NCBI GenBank assembly: GCA_002493515.1
Contig: DKYZ01000107.1
Coordinates: forward strand, 1,680-10,060
Source: Porphyromonadaceae bacterium UBA7087
Lineage (GTDB): Bacteria > Bacteroidota > Bacteroidia > Bacteroidales > Muribaculaceae
Direction of reading: 5' to 3'
Length of the DNA stretch: 8,381 bases
A program made the translations under genes and the position numbers. Numbering within the stretch: the stretch's first letter is position 1; every line of letters begins with the position of its first letter. Positions 1 to 5,477 of this stretch are shown here, one piece after another. Below the pieces are notes generated by a model that was not told where the DNA came from, did not search any database, and saw only the letters and a list, made by a program, of their open reading frames with translations.

Positions 1-30
1 TAGCTAAAATAGCTAAAATAGCTAGAATAA
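1..30. repeat. 9-base tandem repeat upstream of the four-helix-bundle gene
   Basis: Three consecutive 9-base units are seen: TAGCTAAAA (1-9), TAGCTAAAA (10-18) and TAGCTAGAA (19-27), trailing into TAATAATAA. The core TAGCTA is its own reverse complement. The array starts at the window edge, so it may be longer. The same unit in the same phase reappears directly after the gene at 604-635, so the gene sits between two arms of one repeat family. No promoter can be recognised in the 43 bases before the start codon. Function is unknown; each unit carries stop codons in two frames. Confidence 0.85.
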
Positions 31-43
31 TAATAACCCAAAA

Positions 44-610
44 ATGAATCCCCTGAAACCGACCGATTTTGCCAAATCCAAGACCAGCTACCGAAAGCTA
101 TTCGTTTTCCAGAAAGCAGAAGCGATCTACGACCTTACATATCATTTTCTCCAGGGTCATATCGCAAAATCCGATCGCACATACGATCAAATGCTGCAGG
201 CAGCACGCTCTGGCAAACAAAATATTGTCGAAGGGAGATCAGATGCAGCCTCATCGGCGGAAATGGAGATAAAATTGTTTGGTGTTGCACGGGGTAGCCT
301 TCACGAACTTCTCAACGACTATGAAGACTATATGCGTACAAGGAAGATTCCATTCTGGAATGCCGAGAATCCACGCTACAATCGGCTTTTGATTTTTTGC
401 CGTGAACACAATGCCACTGACAATTATACGTCACTTGTCGGCAGAATGAGTGATGAGGAATACTGCAACCTTATGCTTACACTCATTCATCAGACAATAT
501 CGATGCTTGACAGGATGATAGAAAAAGTCAAGGCCGACTTCCTCTTAAATGGGGGCATCAAGGAACAAATGTATCGAGCCCGCACAAACAGCCGCGGCTA
601 TCATAGCTAA
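44..610 (+). CDS. four-helix-bundle protein with C-terminal suffix domain (IVP/S23-like)
   Basis: This 188-residue protein resembles the family first found as proteins encoded in intervening sequences of 23S rRNA genes. Here it is a free-standing gene of the subgroup with an added C-terminal 'suffix' domain. The N-terminal bundle spans about residues 17-105: an opening helix with LFVFQKAEAIYDL (19-31), the helix-2 signature QMLQAARSGKQNIVEG (49-64, matching the family's R-A-x-S-I-x-x-N-I-x-E-G pattern), and GVARGSLHELLNDY (80-93, the family's A-x-G-S-L-x-E-L element). The suffix domain ends with GGIKEQMYRAR (170-180). There is no signal peptide or membrane segment, so it should be cytoplasmic. 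The molecular role is unknown for most members; RNA or nucleic-acid binding is a family-level guess. No Shine-Dalgarno is visible before the start. The gene is visibly more AT-rich than the efflux operon, and its stop codon (608-610) lies within the downstream repeat array. This suggests an acquired repeat-gene-repeat cassette (inference). Family assignment is fairly sure; function is not. Confidence 0.85.
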   Translation: MNPLKPTDFAKSKTSYRKLFVFQKAEAIYDLTYHFLQGHIAKSDRTYDQMLQAARSGKQNIVEGRSDAASSAEMEIKLFGVARGSLHELLNDYEDYMRTRKIPFWNAENPRYNRLLIFCREHNATDNYTSLVGRMSDEEYCNLMLTLIHQTISMLDRMIEKVKADFLLNGGIKEQMYRARTNSRGYHS

Positions 611-635
611 TATAGCTAGGATAGCTAGAATAGCT
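604..635. repeat. 9-base tandem repeat overlapping the end of the four-helix-bundle gene
   Basis: Units TAGCTAATA (604-612), TAGCTAGGA (613-621), TAGCTAGAA (622-630) and a partial TAGCT (631-635) follow one another with a 9-base period. The core matches the array at 1-30 and lies in the same orientation, although the core itself is a palindrome. The stop codon TAA at 608-610 is part of the first unit. Because the period is a multiple of three, gain or loss of whole units would keep the coding end intact. Confidence 0.85.
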
Positions 636-654
636 CCAGTGTACGGTTTTGAGT

Positions 655-687
655 GGCAGTTGTCCGAAATCGGACAACTGCCTTTTT
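655..687 (+). terminator. strong intrinsic terminator-like hairpin before the efflux operon
   Basis: The arms GGCAGTTGTCCG (655-666) and CGGACAACTGCC (671-682) are perfect reverse complements. They give a 12-base-pair stem around the loop AAAT (a thirteenth A-T pair is possible), followed at once by five Ts (683-687). This is the textbook form of a Rho-independent terminator, and it would isolate the upstream gene from the efflux operon. An alternative or additional role is a dyad-symmetric protein site, since TTGTCCG...CGGACAA lies about 55 bases before the -24-like promoter element at 722. That is the kind of position a sigma-54 activator can use. Confidence 0.8.
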
Positions 688-721
688 GCATATCTGTCTG
701 ATAACGTGACGATTGCATTTT

Positions 722-737
722 TGGCACGCTGATTGTC
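722..737 (+). promoter_or_regulatory. sigma-54-like -24/-12 promoter for the efflux operon
   Basis: TGGCACG (722-728), four bases, then TTGTC (733-737) matches the sigma-54 consensus TGGCACG-N4-TTGCW at the -24 block. It departs from it at the -12 block, where the highly conserved GC reads GT. No convincing Bacteroidetes housekeeping promoter (TTTG, about 19 bases, TAnnTTTG) was found between 611 and 811. Transcription would start near 747, giving a leader of about 65 bases, AT-rich near its end, with AGGA (797-800) 11 bases before the adaptor start codon. Bacteroidetes efflux operons of this kind are often controlled by sigma-54-dependent response regulators, which is supportive context but not proof. 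Confidence 0.35.
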
Positions 738-811
738 TGCTCTCCGGGCAAATAATAGTCAACTGACGAAATACAAAACATAAAATTAAAAAAACGAGGA
801 TATAAGACATC

Positions 812-2068
812 ATGGATAAGGAGATACCAAGAGAGGAGATAAGACGCCGGCGGATCAGGAGGATTCTGCTTTGGGGAGCGATTCCGGTGGCGGTTATCGG
901 CGGAGCCGCCATAGCGATGGCGGCGCTGTTGGGGAAGAGCGTTAAGGAAAGTTCACTCACTTTCGCCGTGACCGATGTGGGGAATGTGGAGAACTCCGTA
1001 GTTGCCTCCGGCAAGGTGGTGCCGGCCTACGAGGAGGTGATGGTATCGCCTGTGGCCACACGTATAATGGAGGTCTACTGCCAGGAGGGGGAGACGGTGG
1101 AGGCCGGACAGCCCATAATGCGTCTCGACCTTCAGTCGGCCGAGACGGAGGTGCGCAAGCTCTCCGACGAGCTGAGCATGAAACGTTACGCCACAGAACG
1201 CGCCTTCCTGGACAGCCGCACGCAGCTCACCAATCTGGAGATGCAGATAAAGGCCAAGGAGATGTCGGTAGACGAACTCCAGGCCGAGGTGGCCAACGAG
1301 CGCCGCCTGGACAGCATAGGAAGCGGCACCGGCGACAAGGTGCGCCAGACAGAGCTCGCATACCGCACGGCCCTCATCGAACTGGAGCAGCTGCGCAAGC
1401 AGCTCGCCAACGAGCGTAAGTCGCATGCCGCAGCCCACCAGAGCAACCGTCTGGAGGAGGGAATATACGCCAAGAACCTGGAGGAGGCGAGCCGCCGACT
1501 CGAGGACGCCCGCGTAAAGGCTCCACGGGCCGCCACACTCACCTATCTCAACAGCTCCATCGGCAGCAGCGTCGGAGCAGGCGAGAAACTGGCCGTACTG
1601 TCCGATCTCGGACACTTCAAGATAAACGGCGAGATAGCCGAGAGCGAGGCCAACCGGCTCGCCCCTGGAGCCTCGGTAGAGATAAAGCTCGGAAGCACCC
1701 GCCTAAAGGGGCAAGTGGCGCATATCGTGCCCCAGGCAGCCAACGGGATGGTGTCGTTTACCGTCACCCTCGGCGATGACGCCGACAAGCGGCTGCGTTC
1801 AGGAGTGCGCACCGACCTCAGTGTGGTCTGCGGACTGAAAGAGAACGTCACACGCATACCCAACGGACAGTTCTTCCACGGAGCCGGAAGATACACCATC
1901 TTCGTAGCGGACTCTGAGGGCAACAAACTCGAAGCCCGAACAGTCACGCTTGGCGACAGCAACTTCGACTTCGTGGAAGTGACCTCTGGGCTGCGTCCCG
2001 GCGAGCGCGTCGTGATCTCCGACATGTCGGAATATCGCAGCGACAAGTCGCTGCGCTTACTCCGATAA
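812..2068 (+). CDS. periplasmic adaptor (membrane-fusion protein) of an ABC efflux system, MacA/HlyD-like
   Basis: This 418-residue adaptor should bridge the inner-membrane ABC transporter to the outer-membrane channel. A basic N-terminus (RRRRIRR, 11-17) precedes one membrane anchor (about 18-41, rich in I/V/A/G). There is no lipobox, so it is membrane-anchored and not a lipoprotein. The first lipoyl half-motif lies at about 62-110 (VVASGKVVPAYEE, then EVYCQEGETVEAGQPIMRLD). A long charged alpha-helical hairpin with coiled-coil character runs about 108-232. The second lipoyl half follows from about 234 (VKAPRAATLTYL, with GSSVGAGEKLAVLSDL). A beta-barrel region covers about 268-345, and a membrane-proximal domain ends with VTSGLRPGERVVISD. 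It is the first gene of a five-gene operon that also encodes the ATPase, two permeases and a TolC-type channel. Substrate cannot be read from the sequence. The stop codon (2066-2068) lies inside the first unit of a tandem repeat. Family is certain; the orthologue is not, so no symbol is given. Confidence 0.93.
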   Translation: MDKEIPREEIRRRRIRRILLWGAIPVAVIGGAAIAMAALLGKSVKESSLTFAVTDVGNVENSVVASGKVVPAYEEVMVSPVATRIMEVYCQEGETVEAGQPIMRLDLQSAETEVRKLSDELSMKRYATERAFLDSRTQLTNLEMQIKAKEMSVDELQAEVANERRLDSIGSGTGDKVRQTELAYRTALIELEQLRKQLANERKSHAAAHQSNRLEEGIYAKNLEEASRRLEDARVKAPRAATLTYLNSSIGSSVGAGEKLAVLSDLGHFKINGEIAESEANRLAPGASVEIKLGSTRLKGQVAHIVPQAANGMVSFTVTLGDDADKRLRSGVRTDLSVVCGLKENVTRIPNGQFFHGAGRYTIFVADSEGNKLEARTVTLGDSNFDFVEVTSGLRPGERVVISDMSEYRSDKSLRLLR

Positions 2069-2147
2069 TCCCGATAATCCCGATAATCCCGATTACCCCG
2101 ATTAATCAAGATAAATCCCGACTAATCAAGATAAATCCCGATAAATC
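2062..2147. repeat. compound tandem repeat in the adaptor-ATPase spacer
   Basis: Three exact 9-base units CCGATAATC (2062-2070, 2071-2079, 2080-2088) and a degenerate CCGATTACC (2089-2097) are followed by a 20-base unit present twice. The copies are CCGATTAATCAAGATAAATC (2098-2117) and a copy with one change (2118-2137), then a short CCGATAAATC (2138-2147). Together they fill nearly the whole 86-base gap up to the ATPase start codon at 2155. The first unit supplies the adaptor stop codon TAA, and in that frame each exact unit repeats the stop. The GAT-A-ATC and GATTAATC cores are dyad-symmetric. Function is unknown; a spacing, RNA-stability or protein-binding role is possible. Confidence 0.9.
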
Positions 2148-2154
2148 CCAAATT

Positions 2155-2829
2155 ATGTCAATAATCAAACTTGAAGCCGTAGACAAGATCTACCGCACAG
2201 ATGAAATCGAGACCCTTGCTCTCGAAAACGTGAATATCGATATCGACAAAGGTGAGTTCCTCAGCATCATGGGACCCTCCGGATGCGGCAAATCCACCCT
2301 GCTGAACCTCATCGGCCTGCTCGACACCCCCACCAAGGGGAAAGTCATAATCAACGGCCAGCTTACCGGCGAGCTCTCCGACAGCCGCATGGCCGCCTTC
2401 CGAAACCGCAACATCGGGTTCGTGTTCCAGAGTTTCCACCTCATCCCCTCGCTCAACGTGACGGAAAACGTGCTGCTGCCCCTTATCTACCGCAAGGGGG
2501 GCTCGGCCTCCGAGCGCAAGGAGAAGGCGAAGGCCGTGCTCGAGCGTCTCGGTCTGGGCCACCGCATGCGGCATATGCCGGGACAGCTCTCCGGCGGCCA
2601 GTGCCAGCGTGTGGCCATAGCCCGCGCCATCATCGGCGACCCTGAGATAATACTTGCCGACGAGCCTACCGGAAACCTCGACTCCAAGATGGGAGCGGAG
2701 GTGATGTCGCTGCTTCACGAGCTCAACAAGAATGATGGCAAGACGATAGTGATGGTGACCCACAACGAGGAGCAGGCCCGCGACACCGACCGCATCATCC
2801 GCTTCTTCGACGGACGCCAGGTCGTGTGA
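2155..2829 (+). CDS. ABC transporter ATP-binding protein, MacB/LolD-type
   Basis: This 224-residue, single-domain ABC ATPase powers the export complex from the cytoplasmic side. All nucleotide-binding elements are present: Walker A GPSGCGKST (40-48), Q-loop VFQSFHLIPSLNV (90-102), signature LSGGQCQR (145-152), Walker B IILADEP (165-171) followed by TGNLD as the D-loop, and the switch histidine in VTHN (201-204). The VFQ-F-LIP-L--ENV pattern and the size are typical of the MacB/LolD/FtsE group that drives FtsX-type permeases. The signature has Cys150 where glutamine is most common (LSGGQQQR); this is unlikely to abolish activity. The start follows an AT-rich stretch (CCAAATT) with no clear ribosome-binding site. 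It sits between the adaptor gene and the permease genes, separated by repeat-filled spacers of 86 and 73 bases. MacB proper is a fusion of ATPase and permease; here the ATPase is separate. Confidence 0.96.
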   Translation: MSIIKLEAVDKIYRTDEIETLALENVNIDIDKGEFLSIMGPSGCGKSTLLNLIGLLDTPTKGKVIINGQLTGELSDSRMAAFRNRNIGFVFQSFHLIPSLNVTENVLLPLIYRKGGSASERKEKAKAVLERLGLGHRMRHMPGQLSGGQCQRVAIARAIIGDPEIILADEPTGNLDSKMGAEVMSLLHELNKNDGKTIVMVTHNEEQARDTDRIIRFFDGRQVV

Positions 2830-2830
2830 C

Positions 2831-2902
2831 AATGCGTAATTATGAATGCATAATGCGTAATTTGCAGACTCTGAAATAATTAAGAATTAAGCATTGAGAA
2901 TT
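2831..2902. repeat. AT-rich repeat-bearing spacer between ATPase and first permease
   Basis: The 11-base sequence AATGCGTAATT occurs at 2831-2841 and again at 2852-2862, exactly 21 bases apart. A 7-base unit AATTAAG is tandemly doubled at 2878-2891, and related AATTATGAATT-like sequence reaches across the permease start codon (ATG at 2903). The dyad GCAT-A-ATGC lies at 2848-2856. The spacer has no open frame of note and no promoter I can recognise. Short AATTATGAATTA-type repeats of this flavour occur between Bacteroidales genes (general familiarity, not a search result). Confidence 0.65.
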
Positions 2903-4192
2903 ATGAATTACTTTAAGCAGGTATGGTATGAGATGCGGTGGCAGCCACTGGTGACGTGGGTGAATATCGCCGGAACAGCCATATCGATATTTCTGATAAT
3001 GGCTCTGGTCATGATTGAAAAGGTCGACACAGTGGACGCCGCGCCGGAGGTAAACCGCTCGCGGACACTCGTAGGGGCATACATCCACATGAGATCGACA
3101 GGAAATGACGGTAACGAATGCAGCGGAAGTCTGTCGCTGGAGACAGCCCATCGCCTTTACGACAATCTTGACGGCGTGGAAGTCTATTCCTTCGGGAAAG
3201 GCTACAATGACAACCGTGACGTCAATATGCAGGGAGGACCCATCAACTCTCTGGAAGTGAAGAGTATCGACGAGAATTTTTGGAAAATATACAGTTTCGA
3301 CTTCCTCAAGGGGCAGCCCTTCACAGCCGCCCAGGTGAAGGCCGGGGAGAAACGGGCCATTGTCACTGACCGCGTGGCATTCCTGCTTGCCGGAAACGCC
3401 GACATTATGGGCAAAGAGATACTCATCAACCATCTTCCCTACGTGGTGAGCGGTGTGGTGAAGACCGGCTCGCCGCTGCTGAAACAGTCGTTCGCCGACA
3501 TCTACATCCCCTATGTGGAGAATCCGCAGGATACATGGAAGACATATCTGGGTCAGACCTCGGCGACGCTGCTTCTCAAGGAGGGTGTCTCCCCGGAGGA
3601 TATCAAGAAGGAGGTGGAACGCCGCTACGAGGTCTGGAACGACCGTCTGCGCAAGGAGGACGGCAAAGAAGCCGTCTACCATAAACTCCCCTATACGGCG
3701 GAGGAGATGGCCCAGGACAACGGCTCCAACAACGACCCCGACACAGAGAGGGTATCACTGACCAAATGGATCACCTACGGAATACTGCTGCTCGTGCCCG
3801 CTCTCAATCTCAGCGGCATGACGCGCAGCCGTCTGCGCCGCCGGGTCTCGGAAATCGGAGTGCGCCGCGCATACGGCGCGACACACCTGCGCATCGTCGG
3901 GGAGCTGCTCACCGAGAATTTCCTGCTCACGCTGGCCGGCGGCCTCATCGGCCTGATTCTGAGCGTGGTCTTCATCATGTGCTTCTCCCACCTGTTTGTA
4001 GACTTCCTCGGCTGGAACCACGCCTCCGGAGGAAAGGGAAGCTCGACACCGGCCTTCAACATGTTTTTCACCTGGGGAGCGTTCCTGACGGTGCTCCTGC
4101 TCTGCTTCATTCTCAATATCCTCAGCACGGGCATCCCGGCATGGAAGGCGTCGAGGGTCAATCCCGCCGAAGCGATAACCACACGCAGATAA
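2903..4192 (+). CDS. ABC transporter permease 1, FtsX/MacB-type
   Basis: This 429-residue inner-membrane permease has the MacB half-transporter plan: one N-terminal membrane segment (about 16-38), a large periplasmic domain (about 39-285), then three C-terminal segments (about 289-305, 337-360, 390-411). Between the second and third segments is the FtsX-family coupling region RRRVSEIGVRRAYGATHLRI, which contacts the ATPase. The C-terminus IPAWKASRVNPAEAI matches the family's closing motif. I place the start at ATG 2903 and not at the in-frame TTG at 2894, because MNYFKQVWYEMR is the usual opening of Bacteroidetes members and the earlier codons fall in spacer repeat. The second permease gene follows 37 bases later. 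The two differ clearly in the periplasmic domain, so the likely assembly is a heterodimer rather than the MacB homodimer (inference). Substrate is unknown. Confidence 0.93.
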   Translation: MNYFKQVWYEMRWQPLVTWVNIAGTAISIFLIMALVMIEKVDTVDAAPEVNRSRTLVGAYIHMRSTGNDGNECSGSLSLETAHRLYDNLDGVEVYSFGKGYNDNRDVNMQGGPINSLEVKSIDENFWKIYSFDFLKGQPFTAAQVKAGEKRAIVTDRVAFLLAGNADIMGKEILINHLPYVVSGVVKTGSPLLKQSFADIYIPYVENPQDTWKTYLGQTSATLLLKEGVSPEDIKKEVERRYEVWNDRLRKEDGKEAVYHKLPYTAEEMAQDNGSNNDPDTERVSLTKWITYGILLLVPALNLSGMTRSRLRRRVSEIGVRRAYGATHLRIVGELLTENFLLTLAGGLIGLILSVVFIMCFSHLFVDFLGWNHASGGKGSSTPAFNMFFTWGAFLTVLLLCFILNILSTGIPAWKASRVNPAEAITTRR

Positions 4193-4229
4193 TGAAAGTG
4201 CCGAACAATATATTTCAAATTCAAAGATT

Positions 4230-5477
4230 ATGAAAAGAAGTCTGCCGGCACAGATGTGCCATGAATGGAAAACCAACATATGGATAGTCATCGAGCTGCT
4301 CATCGTGCTTGCGGTGGTTTGGTTCACGATGCTCTCCAACATGATAAACATCATCCGGGTCAACGAGCCCAAGGGTTTCGACGAGACCGATGTCTACACA
4401 CTCAACATCAACTATATATCTTCCGAAAGTCCTGAATATGTCGACATGGGCGAGGCCACTGACCAGAACAACTTCCTCGACCAGAAAGTGCTCATAGAGC
4501 GCATCCGCCGTAATCCCAACGTGGAGGCCGCCGCTTTCTCCGACAACGCCCTCCCCTACAACTTCAGCTATTGGGGCAACCAGCTTCTCCCGGCCGACAA
4601 AAAGGATTCCATAGGATATAACGGTAACTGGCGTAGCGCGAGCCCAGACATCGCCAGGGTGCTGAGGCTGCGCAGTGAGACGGGAAAGAGCATTGCCGAC
4701 CTGGAAAAGATGCTGCGCAACAAGGAGTTCCTCCTCGGTCGCGACGCCATCTATGAGTCACAGGGAAGATCCACCCGCGACCTGGTGGGGACACTCATGA
4801 CCAACGACACCGTCAACCGCTACAAGATTGGCGACATGATCCAGAACATCAAGCGGTCTGAGTTCGAGCAGTCCTGGAGGGGCACGATCCTCGCCCCCAT
4901 CGACGAGAGCCTGCAGAACGGCGAGCGCCACATGAACATCGCGCTGCGGGTGCGTCCCGGCATGGGGAAGAAATTCACCGAGGATTTCAATTCCGACCCG
5001 AAGCTCAGGCAGCAGAGAAACGTGGTTCTCTCGTCGCTCACCTCCCTGGAATCCTCGCGCGACCTGGCGCAGCGGTCGGCCCTCGCCGATTTCAGGTCGG
5101 TGATAGGAATCATGGTTCTCTTCCTGGTCATTGTCTTCCTCGGCATCCTCGGCTCGTTCTGGTATCGCGTGCAGCAGCGCCACGGCGAGATCGCCATGCG
5201 CAAGGTTTGCGGCGCCACACGCCGTCAGATTTTCGCACGGCTGATGAGTGAAGGCACCCTGCTGCTGTCATGCTCCGCAATCCTCTGCGCCATTCTGGCG
5301 ATAGTCCTGCTGCATTACTTCCAGGAGCAGGTGATGGGGAATGCCAATCTCACGATATTTATAATCTGCGGATTCATATCGCTCGCTCTCATGGAAATCA
5401 TGATACTCCTCGGCATCCTCTTCCCCGCCCGCAGGGCCATGAAGGTGGAGCCGGCAATAGCACTCAAAGATGAATAG
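4230..5477 (+). CDS. ABC transporter permease 2, FtsX/MacB-type
   Basis: This 415-residue protein has the same topology as the preceding permease. It has one N-terminal membrane segment (about 16-37, IWIVIELLIVLAVVWF), a periplasmic domain (about 38-288), and three C-terminal segments (about 291-313, 343-365, 375-398). The coupling region RHGEIAMRKVCGATRRQI lies between the second and third segments. The family's closing motif appears as FPARRAMKVEPAIALKDE. It probably pairs with permease 1 above one ATPase dimer. The start ATG follows an AT-rich leader (CAAAGATT) and no good Shine-Dalgarno. The stop codon is embedded in the start of the TolC-family gene (ATGAATAG, 5470-5477), indicating translational coupling and fixed stoichiometry. 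The transported compound is unknown; drugs, lipids, peptides and envelope components are all handled by relatives. Confidence 0.93.
   Translation: MKRSLPAQMCHEWKTNIWIVIELLIVLAVVWFTMLSNMINIIRVNEPKGFDETDVYTLNINYISSESPEYVDMGEATDQNNFLDQKVLIERIRRNPNVEAAAFSDNALPYNFSYWGNQLLPADKKDSIGYNGNWRSASPDIARVLRLRSETGKSIADLEKMLRNKEFLLGRDAIYESQGRSTRDLVGTLMTNDTVNRYKIGDMIQNIKRSEFEQSWRGTILAPIDESLQNGERHMNIALRVRPGMGKKFTEDFNSDPKLRQQRNVVLSSLTSLESSRDLAQRSALADFRSVIGIMVLFLVIVFLGILGSFWYRVQQRHGEIAMRKVCGATRRQIFARLMSEGTLLLSCSAILCAILAIVLLHYFQEQVMGNANLTIFIICGFISLALMEIMILLGILFPARRAMKVEPAIALKDE

Noticed and set aside
44..610. The four-helix-bundle protein as an Avd accessory protein of a diversity-generating retroelement
   Set aside because: Avd is a member of the same superfamily, but no reverse transcriptase, template repeat or variable repeat is visible in the window, and the C-terminal suffix domain points to another subgroup.
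2158..2832. A 224-codon open frame on the minus strand opposite the ABC ATPase gene
   Set aside because: It mirrors the whole ATPase gene, whose motifs are all intact. The antisense product is low-complexity, rich in V/L/H/E, with no recognisable domain. It is a by-product of GC-biased codons.
2894..2902. TTG at 2894 as the start of permease 1
   Set aside because: It adds only three residues encoded by spacer repeat. ATG at 2903 gives the usual N-terminus of the family.
2840..3682. A 280-codon minus-strand open frame opposite permease 1
   Set aside because: No family resemblance. It runs through the repeat spacer and lies over a clear membrane-protein gene, so it is a shadow frame. The same applies to 953-1615 and 3755-4372 on the minus strand.
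4193..4229. Short TTCAAA-TTCAAA doubling in the permease 1-permease 2 spacer
   Set aside because: Two hexamers in a 37-base AT-rich gap are within chance expectation; no further structure is visible.
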